Shown: positions 45,403 to 55,710 of the stretch, piece by piece | Numbering within the stretch: the first letter of the stretch is position 1 | Layout: each line of letters opens with the position of its first letter | Assembly: GCF_036898095.1 (NCBI RefSeq) | Contig: NC_090765.1 | Coordinates: forward strand, 34,185,888-34,249,887 | Source: Palaemon carinicauda | Lineage: Eukaryota > Arthropoda > Malacostraca > Decapoda > Palaemonidae | Direction: 5' to 3' | DNA: 64,000 nucleotides | Made by a program: the position numbers and the translations under genes | The notes under the pieces: generated by a model | What the model was told of the DNA's origin: nothing | The model's database searches: none | The model's input: only the letters and a program-made list of their open reading frames with translations

Positions 45403-45464
45403 TTCGCCGGCCGTCACAGGTCTCTCCCCAGAAATAGATTTTTCCTTCGTCAAAATCCCTTTTC
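45403..45464. repeat. Right terminus of C1
   Basis: CGCCGGCCGTCACAGGTC followed by TCTCCCCAGAAATAGATTTT, TCCTTCGTCAAAATCCC and TTTTCT, almost identical to the C1 ICR at 38275-38335, then B3 resumes at CCCTCCTTCTGATATTCCC. The end has the type expected of a 3' terminus on the + strand, although the coding strand is minus. Confidence 0.75.
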
Positions 45465-45902
45465 TCCCTCCTTCTGATATTCCCTTGAGGACTCTGTCAT
45501 TTGGAGAGGAGCCTTTAGCTGCGTAGCCTCCTATGGACTTTTATTTAAGCATAACATGCTTCCAGGGAAGGTAATGGTTCCACTTCAGTCGCTAATCCCG
45601 TCTGTTACCACACCTGCTCCCATAGACCTTGAGCTGTGTTGCAAGACATGCAGTCCAAGCTTAGTCCTTGTTAGAGGATTTTTTGTTTACGGAGTCAATG
45701 TGTCACTGGGGAGACGTTCAACAACCAGCAGAAGTGACTTGTTGTGACGCAGTGCGGCAACCTCAGCAACCCGATAAGGAGTTGTCTGTACGACCCAGAC
45801 AGTCTAGACAGCTTCGGGTTGTCACTGTACTTCCTCGCTTCCCCATGGTTGACAGTTCACAGACTGTGCAGCAGTACCATGATCTTGTGTCCGGCTCCGT
45901 CA
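45465..45902 (+). other. B3 gag tail resumed after C1
   Basis: Family B gag sequence equal to B2 31160-31780, in broken frames, ending at the DSSQTVQQYHDLV motif (about 45853) that joins directly to the RT active-site block. Confidence 0.55.
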
Positions 45903-47333
45903 GACGACTGGCTTTTAAGAGCTCCCACAAGTCGTCGCTGTCTGGAGATTCTCAAATGGACTATGGATCTGACCAAGGAACTGGGCCTCCTGGTCAATTT
46001 TGAGGAGTCTCAGCTCGTCCCATCCCAGACCATTGTCTCCTTGGGTATGGATCTTCAGAGTCGAGCTTTTCGGGCTTTTCCGTCGGCCCCAAGGATCTTC
46101 CAAGCCCTAGAATGCATCCAGAGCATGCTGAGAAGGAACCGATGCTCAGTCAGGTAGTGGATGAGTCTAACAGGGACACTTTCATCGCTGGCCCTGTTCA
46201 TCGTGTTAGGGAGACTCCACCTCCCCCCCCTTCAGTATCATCTAGCTGCTCACTGGATAAAGGACATGACGCTAGAGACGGTCTCAGTTCCTGTTTCCGA
46301 AGAGAGGAGGTCTTCTCTCGCGTGGTGTAAGAACAGCTTTCTTCTCAAGGAAGTCTACCTTTGGCTGTTCAGAAACACGACCGCCGTCTCCTCTCGGACG
46401 CATCAGACACGGGCTGGGGTGCGACTTTGGACGGACAAGAATGCTCGGGAACATGGAATCAGGAGCAAAGGACACTTCACATCAATTGCAAGGAGTTGTT
46501 GGCGGTTATTCTGGCCTTGATAAACTTCAAGTCCCTCCAGCTTAACAAAGTGGTGGAGGTGGACTCTGACAACACCACAGCCCTGGCTTACATCTTCAAG
46601 CAGGGAGGGACTCTTTCGTGGAAGTTGTTCTAGATCGCAAGGGACCTCCTCATCTGGTCTAAAGATCGAAAGCTCACGCTGGTAACGAGGTTCATTCAGG
46701 GCGGTATGAATGTCATGGCAGATCACCTCAGCCGGAAGGGTCAGGTCATCCCCACAGAGTGGACCCTTCTCAAGAATGTTTGCAGCAGACTTTGGGCCCT
46801 GTGGGGTCAGCCAACCATAGATCTGTTCGCTACCTCGATAACCTAGAGACTCCTGTTGTATTGTTCTCCGATTCCAGACCCAGCAGCAGTTCACGTGGAT
46901 GCTTTTCTGCTGGATTGGTTCCATCTCGACCTGTATGCATTCCCGCCGTTCAAGATTGTCAACAGGGTACTTCAGAAGTTCTCCTCTCGCAAAGGGACAC
47001 GGCTGACGTGGGTTGGCTCCGCTCTGGCCCGCGAGAGAATGGTTCTTAGAGATACTGCAATGGCTGGTCGACATTCCCAGGACTCTTCCTCTAGGAGTGA
47101 ACCTTCTAAGTCTACCTCACGTAAAGAAGGTACACCCAATCCTCCACGCTCTTCGTCTGACTGCCTTCAGACTTTCGAAAGACTCTCAAGAGCTAGGGGC
47201 TTTTCGAAGGAGGCAACCAGAGCGATTGCCAAAGCAAGGAGAACATCCACTCTCAGAATCTATCAGTCTCAAGGGGAAGTCTTCCGTAGCTGGTACAAGA
47301 CCAATGCAGTTTCCTCAACCAGTACCACTGTAA
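45903..47333 (+). pseudogene. B3 RT fragment-RNase H-MT, decayed
   Basis: RT begins abruptly at DDWLLRAPTSRRCLEILKW, so the deletion runs from gag into the YLDD motif. It continues with SQLVPSQTIVSLGMDLQS and a stop at about 46157, then MSLTGTLSSLALFIVLGRL, a shift, RNase H (LLSDASDTGWGATLDG, INCKELLAVILAL, VDSDNTTALAYIFKQGG, stop near 46633), and MT remnants (YCSPIPDPAAVHVDAF, LYAFPPFKIV). The final part from 47013 is open to the stop at 47333 shared with B1 and B2. Confidence 0.78.
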
Positions 47334-48227
47334 CCCAGATTGCTGACTTCCTGTTATATCTAAGGAAAGTAAGATCCCTTTCAGCTCCTACGATCAAGGG
47401 TTACAGAAGTATGTTGGCAGCGGTTTTCCGCCACAGAGGCTTGGATCTTTCCACCAACAAAGATCTACAGGACCTCCCTAGGTCTTTTGAGACCTCAAAG
47501 GAACGTCGGTTGTCCACTCCAGGCTGGAATCTAGACGTGGTCCTAAGGTTCCTTATGTCATCAAGATTTGAACCTCTCCAATCAGCCTCTTTTTAGGACC
47601 TCACATTAAAAACTCTTTTCCTCGTGTGCTTGACAACAGCTAAAAGAGTAAGTGAGATCCACGCCTTCAGCAGGATCATTGTTTTCACATCTGAAACTGC
47701 TACATGTTCCTTGCAGCTCGGTTTTTGCTAAACAAGCTTCCTTCACGTCCTTGGCCTAAGTCGTTCGAGATCCCAAGCCTGTCCAACTTGGTGGGGAATG
47801 AACTGGAGAGAGTACTTTGCCCAGTTAGAGCTCTTAGGTACTATCTAAAAAGGTCTTAACCTTTACAAGGACAATCAGAAGCCTTATAGTGTGCTATCAA
47901 GAAACCTTCTTTTCCAAGTTCTAAGAACTCAGTTTCTTACTATTCAGGCTTCTGATTAGAGAAACACATTCTCATCTGAAGGAAGAAGACCTTGCTTTGC
48001 TGAAGGTAAGGACACATGAAGTGGGAGCTGTGGCTACTTCAGTGGCCTTCAAACAGAGCCATTCTCTGCAGAGTGTTATGGATGCAACCTATTGGAGAAG
48101 CAAGTCAGTGTTCGCATCATTCTATCTCAAAGATGTCCAGTCTCTTTACGAGTACTGCTACACCCTGGGACCATTCGTAGCAACGAATGCAGTAGTAGGC
48201 GAGGGCTCAGCCACTACATTCCCATAA
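47060..48227 (+). pseudogene. B3 tyrosine recombinase, several stops
   Basis: Starts at the conserved Met of MAGRHSQDSS. The N-terminal half is open (RIYQSQGEVFRSWYKT, ADFLLYLRKVRSLSAPT, GYRSMLAAVFRHRGLDLS) to a TAG at about 47595. Beyond that the first Arg block (TTAKRVSEIHAF), a shortened LGF, several stops, THEVGAVATSVAF (second Arg replaced by Gly) and ATYWRSKSVFASFYLKDV with Tyr are recognisable. Dead copy. Confidence 0.82.
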
Positions 48228-48614
48228 TCCCATAACCTTTTAACCTTTCTCTTGAATACTTTTTATGGGTTGTACGGTCGGCTAAGAAGCCTTCCACATC
48301 CTTGTTGATTTGGCGGGTGGTCAATTCTTTCTTGAGAAGCGCCGAGGTTAAAGGTTGTGATGAGGTCCTTTAGTATGGGTTGCAGCCCTGTATACTTTAG
48401 CACCTTTGAGTTGATTCAGCCTTCCAAGAGGAACGCTGCGCTCAGTAAGGAAGACGATCTTATTAAAGGCAGAGTAACGGTTCAAGTCGACTTCCTTACC
48501 AGGTACTTATTATTTCATTGTTATTGTGGATAACTGATTATATGAAATACGGGATACTTAGCTATCCTTTAGTCTTGTACACTGGTTTTTCACCCACCCC
48601 CCTGGGTGTGAATC
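48228..48614 (+). other. B3 3' UTR
   Basis: Aligned with the B1 and B2 3' UTRs (GATTTGGCGGGTGGTCAA, CGACTTCCTTACCAGGTACT, ACCCACCCCCCTGGGTGTG). Confidence 0.6.
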
Positions 48615-48706
48615 AGCTACATGATTATCGGGTAAGTTTAATATTGAAAAATGTTATTTTCATTAGTAAAATAAATTTTTGAATATACTTACCCGATAAT
48701 CATGAT
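48615..48706 (+). repeat. B3 internal complementary region
   Basis: CATGATTATCGGGTAAGTTT...ATTGAAAAATGTTATTTTC...ACTTACCCGATAATCATG: both element ends fused, with exact inverted arms. Confidence 0.87.
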
Positions 48707-48742
48707 TTAATTGACCCACCCTTCCTCCCCATAGAGAACCAG

Positions 48743-48945
48743 TGGACCGAGGAAAAAGTGAGGTGGCGTCAACAACAAGTACTGTAGTACCTGGCCACAG
48801 GTGGCGCTTGTGAGTACACCCCCTTCTAGTATAGTGATAGCTGGCGTATCCCTCCCGTAGAATTCTGTCGGGCAACGGAGTTGACAGCTACATGATTATC
48901 GGGTAAGTATATTCAAAAATTTATTTTACTAATGAAAATAACATA
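48743..48945 (+). repeat. B3 right inverted terminal repeat
   Basis: Inverted partner of 35041-35220, ending GAAAATAACAT. The host sequence continues with ATTTCAGGATTTTG. Confidence 0.88.
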
Positions 48946-49161
48946 TTTCAGGATTTTGAGAATTTATTGATGAGATTCCCATTTCTGCAACCCAATCCCT
49001 TTGTAGGTTTAATCCATATCTGAATGTGAAACAATGATCTAAACTGAAGCACTAATTTTAGGAGTTAGATAATTAATAGATGATATTCCAATTTCTTAAA
49101 CCCATTCCCATTGATTGTTTAATCCAATCTGAGTGTGAAACACTGATCTAACATTTATGAA
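48946..49161. repeat. Imperfect ~109-bp tandem duplication
   Basis: A block at 48964-49043 (ATTCCCATTTCTGCAACCCA, ending CAATGATCTAAAC) returns at 49073-49152 (ATTCCAATTTCTTAAACCCA, ending CACTGATCTAAC) with roughly 80 percent identity by eye. Confidence 0.6.
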
Positions 49162-51150
49162 ATGGCTAACATAGTTTATGAGTTGATTAAAGAAGGTATT
49201 CTAAGTTCATCAGTCATTGGTAATTCTCATAGATTGAGGTTTTCTGCTCAAAATCCAGTGGAATTAAATGAGATTTTGAATATGATCACAGAAGTTCCAG
49301 ATGAGGAAGAGAAGATTTAACCTCCTTTCAAGAAAATGAGAGAGAAAATAGTGGAATTTTATTTAGATATAATTAAGGCATAGAAAATAGCAAAGGGTTT
49401 ATCTCAGGTTTTGTAAGTGACCACTTTTCAATCAGTCTAAACTCCACAGATATTTCAAGGTATCAAAAACAAGGTAGAAGCATTTGTGAAGAAGTTTCAA
49501 CCCAAAACATCAACAATAATATATTGCATAGTCATGATGTTTCTTATCAGTCAGAAATGTAGGACTTCAGTATCTATCAGAGCCATTTAAATCCTTTACT
49601 TTGCATGCACAAATGACTGCCTCATTTGTGCATTTATTGGGTCTTAAGAAAACTTGTGTTAATAAGTGTATTCTTTTGTGTCTTTTCCCCCAAGAAATAA
49701 TTGGCAATTTTGCAAAATCTGAGCTGATCTCTAAATTACTTCCCTAGCAGATTCAATTGAAGGTGTACTGTTATCTCTTTTGTTAAGCAGATTAGCTGAA
49801 AGTGCAGTCTTCAGAAATAAAAGGCTCCCTAGAATTGTTAAAGTTTGGATACAATGGTAGAAGATTCAACTTCTGATATGAATAAAAGTTATGGGAATTT
49901 GATTCTCAGTAAGGAAGACCATATTTTTATCCTCCTTAATTAAAGTGTATTGGTAACACCTGAACATTTCCTGTGGTTGACAAGAAGAATTCATATATAT
50001 TTTTTCTTTTATATTACTTTTTTATTACTTTAGTACTTAGTGGACATTACTTGATGATGTCATCACTACTCCCAGAAAAATACTTCATGTCTTGGAGTTC
50101 TGAGTAGTGAGAGTGACAGATGCGGTTTGATGATTATAGGAAATGAAGAATAAACTTCCAAATCAATGAACTACGGTATATGCTGTCACACCATGATAAG
50201 ATATCGAGGATTACATTTACAGCACATCCTGTAATTTCAAAGCAAGCTCAGGCAAGAGGCAGTCAAACAACTCCATATAAAGGAGACACTTGCCTTTCTC
50301 ACGGGTAAGGCAGAAGAGGTAAGATTACATCTTCAAGTACCACGGGGTGGAGGGGATGGAGGGGAGACTCGCTGTGGCCCGACTTCAACCAGACCCATTG
50401 ATCTTGGATGTACTAAGGAAAGGAAACAATCCACCCAGTACTTCTCAACCTCAAATTGCAGTATTGTACCATTCTTGCTAAAACACGGTACAATTTTCAT
50501 TATAGTACTTCATCCAAAAGTGAAGTCTGTTATGGAAGAGGTCTAACAACTGCATTTCCTTGGTTCCAAAAATGACATATAGTTCTGTGTTTCAAGACTA
50601 AACAAGTACATAGCAATAACATAAATTTTACAGGAAGAATTCTTCAACGGTGTTAGCTAGTATTTAAAGAGGGGTTTGAATGTTCTCCATAGGTCTTCAG
50701 GATGTCTATTTACATGGTCCAATTCACCAAAATTCCAGGAAATATCTGTTATTTGAGTTGGGAACTAGAGTGTATCAATTCAATTCTCCATGCTTTGGAA
50801 TCAGTGTCCTGATATATTTAGATGACTAAATAAATCATGAGATACTTTTACTTGACTTTTTTCCAGTAGTAAAAAAGAATCTCCTAAAATCATTCCTGAC
50901 TCATACTCAGATAATTATGTATTTAGGAATTGAGATAGTGTCAGTTTATTTTTGAGCTTTAGTATCCCTTTATTTTTGGTCCTCTCCGGCAAAGAGAATC
51001 CTTGAATTCCTGTCCCTCATCAAGGAGTTTTGAACATCAGAGAGTCTGTCAGTCCACAGGTGGATGAGCTTTATAATGACTGTCTTCACCAGATAAGCTC
51101 ACTCCTCATACAAGATTAAGGTTGAGATCTCTCCAGATTAACTTGGAGTC
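49162..51150 (+). pseudogene. Ancient decayed DIRS-like gag/RT relic
   Basis: A very old relic. A 52-codon frame at 49162-49320 (MANIVYELIKEGILSSSVIG...) may be gag-like. RT traces appear from about 50500: FLGSKND...SRLNKYIAIT (like VPKKD...SPLNKFI), SIGLQDVYLHGPIHQNSRKY near 50690 (like SLDLQEAYFHIPIHPDSQPF), IYLDD followed by a stop near 50825, and MYLGIEIVS...SPAKRILEFLSLIKE near 50915-51030 (like LYLGMEIHS...SAPRIDQALLSIQK). Stops and shifts abound. The region 49321-50460 shows nothing more specific. Closest to family B in pattern. Confidence 0.6.
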
Positions 51151-52022
51151 TGCATTGAGATAGGAGTCAAGACTCCAAGTAAGTACTTTTCCCTCTTCCA
51201 GGACAGGAAAGAGTTTTTAGATTGGGAATTCACATCAAGGAATTAGCCTAGACCTTCAGATTCCAGGTGTGTCTTATTTTCATTGAATTTTCAAAGTCAA
51301 TAGTAATAGGGTAAGGAAGTGAGTAGGGTTTGCTAGATTTATGGATTGTAAAGTTCTTGATTCTATAGGCTAGAGGGTGTCTTTACATTTTTTGGTGTCA
51401 AAGTATTTCGTACTGTCTTGTAAACTGTCTCTCTTGGGTGAGCATGGTTCATATACCCCATTAGAGCCCCTTCGCTATCATGCATAGCAATGATTTGTTA
51501 ATGGAATTGTTTGGAAGCTAAATTAATTTTTATATAAGGTAGTTACAACTAACCCCTTTTTAAGGTAATGTTGTATGCAGCGCATTGATTTTTATTAAGA
51601 CACCTTAAAATAAACTTTTTATAATAGAACTTCTTATTCTAGTAATTGCCCAAAGTTAATGGAAAAATCATCCCCTTCCTGGTAGTGGTATTATCCTTAG
51701 GAAGTTGGTTGAATTATTTACTAAAGGAATTTCGTTGTTTACATGTGAGGCTGGAGAAATGAGACATGCCATGGTGTTATACTAAAGCATTGCAGTGGCT
51801 CTCTCTCTTGCTGAGGTCTCTACCATGCCAGCTTAGGAAGAAATAGTTTGGTCCTTATTATAGTCAAATTTTTCTTCCAGTAAAGGAATAGAAATAATAA
51901 ATTTACTAAAGATAATATAGTTCATACTTACCCATTGAATAATTGTTTACTGTACTTGCAAATGATCATTATGTATATAACATTATCACAAACTACTGTA
52001 CAGCACTGTATATGTTTTTCAG
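51151..52022 (+). other. Intron sequence before the second receptor exon
   Basis: AT-rich, no recognisable element. It ends with the acceptor tract TATGTTTTTCAG before the exon. Confidence 0.5.
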
Positions 52023-52131
52023 GTTTGTGGTCTTCGATTTACTTTGGTCTCTGCTACGGTTTCATACATGGAGCTGGTACCATGGGAAGCTAATTATACA
52101 GGGTCACCAAATCTAATCGAATATGGCATAG
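52023..52131 (+). CDS. Cys-loop ligand-gated ion channel, loop C-side exon
   Basis: Second exon found. It begins in phase 0 with the second Cys of the Cys-loop (VCGLRFTLVS) and continues ATVSYMELVPWEANYTGSPN and LIEYGI, the outer beta-strands between the Cys-loop and the agonist loops near the membrane. NYT is a potential N-glycosylation site. No vicinal cysteine pair of the acetylcholine-receptor alpha type is visible. The donor is ATAG|GTAAGA; one base remains for the next codon (phase 1), matching the exon at 54443. Confidence 0.85.
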
Positions 52132-52811
52132 GTAAGATCGAGTTAAAATTTTCATAAAGTTTTTATATATTTCTTGTATTTTAGCTCAAAAGATTTTGGA
52201 AAATATCTCATTGGAAATTTATGAAGGGAGGCATTTAAATCCAGGTAGTGTATCATGTCGGGAAACTACAAAATGCATCCTAGTGGTCTGGGATGATCTT
52301 CGATTCTAGCCAGAAGATTCCCTTTGGGAATCAGGTAATGGCCATATATAGTGTTGATGAAAATTGCTACTAAAGTAGAAATACTCCACTGCTTTTATAT
52401 AGGTACCTACTGGGTGAGTGTAATGAAATTTGAATAAAACTATCATTTCTTAACTGAGGTTAGATTCTTTATGGGTAAATACTGTAGCCACAGTTTCTTT
52501 TGATATGAAGTTGCTTATCAAAGAGTACGTATTTTAAATTATAAATACAATTCTGTAAATATAAAACAAAATAATTGATGACCAAAAGTAAATAGAGATG
52601 AATTATTGATTAGGAATTGACATGTTGAAGCTGCCTGCTATCAATATAGAAAAGAAGCAGCATGCTAAGGTCACTAAAGCTCTCAAAAACATTTTAGGGA
52701 TCTTCATCGGAGGTGAACCCGTACCCAAAGATAAGGGGAAGGTGATTAAAAGATAAATGGTATAGTATTTGAACATTTAAAATAATGAATGAAGTACAGT
52801 TGGTCCTCTTT
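52132..52811 (+). other. Receptor intron, first part
   Basis: AT-rich intron with no recognised element. A short purine-rich stretch near 52620-52740 has no clear frame. Confidence 0.45.
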
Positions 52812-52990
52812 ATTATTATTATTATTCTTTATTATTACTAGCTAAGCTGCAACCCTGGTTGGAAAAGCAGGATGCTACAAGCCTAGGGCTCCAACAAGGA
52901 GGAAAGAAAATAATGAAATAAATAAACTATACAGTATATGAGAGGTAATGAATAAAGAAAAAATATCTTGTAATTAGTAACAATGTTAGA
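52812..52990 (+). repeat. Second copy of the TATTATTATT repeat, truncated
   Basis: TATTATTATTATTATTCTTT, then AGCTAAGCTGCAACCCTGGT, TTGGAAAAGCAGGATGCTAC and AAGCCTAGGGCTCCAACAAG, matching the head of 27926-28375. The later half of the repeat is absent or unrecognisable. Confidence 0.7.
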
Positions 52991-53389
52991 ATAGATCTGT
53001 CGTATATAAGCTATGAAGAGACTTTTGTCACCCTATTCAATATAAAAACATTCATTGCAAGTTTGAAGTTCTAAAGTTCAACCAATGCAACTTAAATGCT
53101 AGTACTGTATTCCTTTTGAGTCCCTCCCGCAGGTAAGGAATTCATCAGGTAATAGGAGAAACAAGTCTGAAATTTTCTATTTTTTTTCAGCAGCTTAACA
53201 AAGGGAGCCCTCTAAATACGTTAGACTCTTTTTTGAATAATTGTAGTCTTTTGAGAAAGGTCATTGTTTTCATATCTGTGCTATGAAAGCAAGCATCCTA
53301 TTATTCTTCCTCCAACTCATATATTGAAGGTTTTGGCTTGCTTTCAACACTTTCTTTTTAAAACATGCTGGGGTATCTACCCTTATGTC

Positions 53390-54366
53390 TACTTTGAGAA
53401 ATAGTTATTGCATTGTTCGACTCTTGCGGTTAGCCAAGGCTGTTAGTAGAGAATGTGTGCCTTGCTGCAGGCAAGATTCTAAGGCCTGTCATCAGCTGTA
53501 GCTCCTCTTCCTGAACTACAAGTTGAATCTGTTCATCCCTTTACTATAATGGGTGATTATGCCAGTCCATTGTTTTGTGCTGGCATGCCCTCCAAAAAGT
53601 TGTATATTTTACTTTTTACATGTGCTGTTGAACATTCTATACATTTAGAGCTTAACGATTCTCTATTTCTGCCATATTGTCTTCTTGCCATCTGTAGAGT
53701 TACATCAAGGCATGGTATTCATTCAATATTTTATTTTGACAATGCAAAAATTTTAGTTAATGCTTCTCATGTATTGCAGCAACATTATGGCCCAGTAGCT
53801 CCTCAGTGGAAGTTTACTATGGCCCGTGCTCCTTGATGAGGAGGTTGGTCTGATAAAATCAGTTAAGTCAGCTCTCAAGAAAACTTTAAGTACAAAATGC
53901 CTGTCTAGATGTGAACTAGAGACTATACTGCATGAAGTTGAGGCTTGCATTAACTCTAGACCCTTTAAACCTTGTGGGTGAAGAACCTGATATTTCTAAT
54001 CAATTGACTCCTTCACATTTTTTCATTGGTCGTACTGCTGGTTTTCAAGCCAATAATATTGATGAACATTTTTCTTGTGTATCTTCCAGAAATTTGTGCG
54101 AGAATCTGCCCACCATGGGAAAAATGGAGTACTGAGTATATAAGAAGTTTGCCCTGTAACATTAAAGGTTTTGTATCTTAATGTAATTTAAAGAAAGAGT
54201 CTATGGTGTTAGTAAGTGAAGATAATGTTCCTAGGCAGTCTTGGCCAATTGGAGTTGTTATAAAAGTACAGTATCCTGGTAAATTTGGTTTCATAACAAG
54301 TGTTTATGTGTAAACTTCTGAGGGTGTTTTATTTAAAAATTATCAAAATGTCACTTCCACTTAATA
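53390..54366 (+). pseudogene. BEL/Pao retrotransposon integrase fragment
   Basis: Fragment of a BEL/Pao integrase and its C-terminal extension. Visible parts: a CC-type zinc motif end (CVPCCRQDSKACHQ near 53457), core beginning DYASPLFCAGMPSKKLYILL (first Asp), FTCAVEHSIHLEL, YFDNAKILVNASHVLQQHYG (second Asp in DNAK), an E-region disturbed by a shift near 53836, then CELETILHEVEACINSR-like text in a shifted frame, EEPDISNQLTPSHFFIGRTA, and SWPIGVV near 54240. Shifts and stops show it is inactive. No LTR was found within the intron. Confidence 0.8.
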
Positions 54367-54442
54367 ACTAGTTAGATTTATTCATAGGTAAGTATGGAAA
54401 TAAAAGATTTTAGGGGAAAACTCATGTTACTTTTCCTTGCAG

Positions 54443-54666
54443 GTGAAGTGAGCACCAAGACAATTTCAGAAGGAAAATTTTCAACTATTGAAGTGCAAGT
54501 GCGATTCCAACGACGGTATGGATTTTATATGCTCACCCTGTATATTCCAACTACATTTCTTATCATAACGGCCTATGCTACATTTTATTTCAATCCATAT
54601 GATTTTAATTCAAGAATTGTGGTGGCTCTAACCTCACTTCTTGTCCTGTCTTCATTATATACTCAA
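54443..54666 (+). CDS. Cys-loop ligand-gated ion channel, TM1-TM2 exon
   Basis: Third exon found, joined in phase 1 (G + GT). It encodes GEVSTKTISEGKFSTIEVQV, then the pre-TM1 RFQRRYGFYM, TM1 (LTLYIPTTFLIITAYATFYF, with the superfamily's conserved Pro), a short loop FNPYDFNSR, and TM2 (IVVALTSLLVLSSLYTQ). The donor is CAA|GTAAGT in phase 0. The TM1-TM2 linker lacks the PAR motif of typical anion channels and the GE(K/R) of typical cation channels, so ion selectivity cannot be assigned. The TM2 ending (LVLSSLYTQ) resembles divergent arthropod receptors. TM3-TM4 are not in the window up to the gypsy element. Confidence 0.9.
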
Positions 54667-55026
54667 GTAAGTTATAGGTTACAGGTTTTTATGAGTGAAA
54701 AGTCAAATGTATTTTGCAATATTCTTATAACTGAAACTGTATATTTTTTATAATTGGATGGTTTTTTGCCTGCTTTGATATCAGTTTAAGGATTTTGGAA
54801 TGCATGATGTTATTTTATTTATAAAGTTACATTCACTGCCTTAAGTTACTGTACCAATGTTAAGACTTTGTATATCGTACTTTAGAATGTCTTTATGAAA
54901 ATCACACTTCTAACCTTAAGTCTTTTGGGTGTTTGAAATTTGTGGATTAATAATCTAAATTAAATCTGTAGTAATTTAATTGATATGGTTTCTGAAGTCA
55001 TAGTAGTAAGGACAATTTATTCCTTC
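54667..55026 (+). other. Intron after the TM2 exon
   Basis: AT-rich, no recognisable feature. The intron presumably continues beyond the right edge, because no TM3 exon was recognised. Confidence 0.45.
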
Positions 55027-55195
55027 ACAAAAACAAACCTGAGTTCTTTACATAGGAGAGATAATTCAGCGATAGCTGGTTTAACCATAAAAATTTCAAT
55101 CGAGGTTTCAATGACCCCCTGCTTGTTTGGGGGTTAGACAGTCCCACCTATTTACACACTCACCCAGCAACTGAGCTCACTTTTGATTTGGCTAC
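55027..55195. repeat. Terminal-type repeat D, first copy
   Basis: ACAAAAACAAACCTGAGTTC, then AGCGATAGCTGG, ACCATAAAAATTTCAATCGA, GG and a later GAGCTCACTTTTGATTTGGC. It is alignable with the copy at 55509-55710 over its length. Family unknown. Confidence 0.55.
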
Positions 55196-55508
55196 AGTTG
55201 AATGAAGATGTATACATATCTCGGGTATTCCTCTAAAATATCTTTGCTTTCTTTTTCTTTTACAGGTTTAATTGTTACTTGAGGACTGCGAGCATGTGGG
55301 TTTGGCTGGCATATCAGACTGCTTTTTGTGGCACCTATATGTAGAACAAGAAGACAAATCTCACCTGCTTTCTTCTTTGTGCAGATGGCACTCCTGCACA
55401 GAGGCTTTTCCATGCTCCTAGTGTTAGGAATGGCTATCCTCCCAGTGGGTGCAGTACAATTGATGCAAGAAGAAGAAGTCTAAAACACTTCCAAAAGATT
55501 AAATTGTT
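55196..55508. other. Spacer between the two D repeats
   Basis: About 310 bp. No conserved frame and no recognised element. Confidence 0.4.
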
Positions 55509-55710
55509 CCGTAACTGAAATACAAACCATGCTATTTACATGGGGTAATTACTTCGGCGTAGCTAAATGACGAGCCATAAGAATTTTAACGAGGGTTTAC
55601 TACCCCTCCGTTAGTTAGCGGGGGGGGGGGGGGTATGGAGGGGTAGCCTGCTGCCCCTCCCCCTCACACACACCGGTGAAAGGCTCACTTTACTTTTGGC
55701 TCGGATGGCA
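55509..55710. repeat. Terminal-type repeat D, second copy, with G14
   Basis: CAAACCATGCTATTTACATG, GCGTAGCTAAATGACGAGCC, ATAAGAATTTTAACGAGGG, a G run (55620-55633), then ACACACCGGTGAAAGGCTCA, CTTTACTTTTGGCTCGG. The order of blocks equals 55027-55195. It may be the 5' end of the GC-rich element that follows. Confidence 0.55.

Larger units (their letters stand above)
38214..45464 (-). mobile_element. Divergent DIRS-like element C1, nested in B3
   Basis: Third DIRS family, on the - strand. Coding remnants in element order: gag start (about 42690-42440), RT (41810-40790), RNase H-MT (40590-39819), YR (39840-38749). An ICR-like segment follows YR at 38267-38365, and the matching end sequence lies at 45403-45464. 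Proteins resemble family A more than B, but are clearly divergent. RT and YR catalytic residues are mutated. The left end beyond the ICR is only about 50 bp, so the 3' ITR appears truncated. Confidence 0.8.
35041..48945 (+). mobile_element. DIRS-like retrotransposon B3, split by C1
   Basis: Family B element with ITRs 35041-35220 and 48743-48945 and ICR 48615-48706. The left part (35041-38213) has leader and gag, the right part (45465-48945) has pol remnants, YR and 3' UTR. The joint is shown by alignment with B2: GATGAGAAAGTGCT is followed in B2 by GTTCTCCCTCCTACTG, but in B3 the two halves lie 7.25 kb apart. A second AT-rich insertion sits at 37430-37940. All genes are decayed. Confidence 0.87.
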
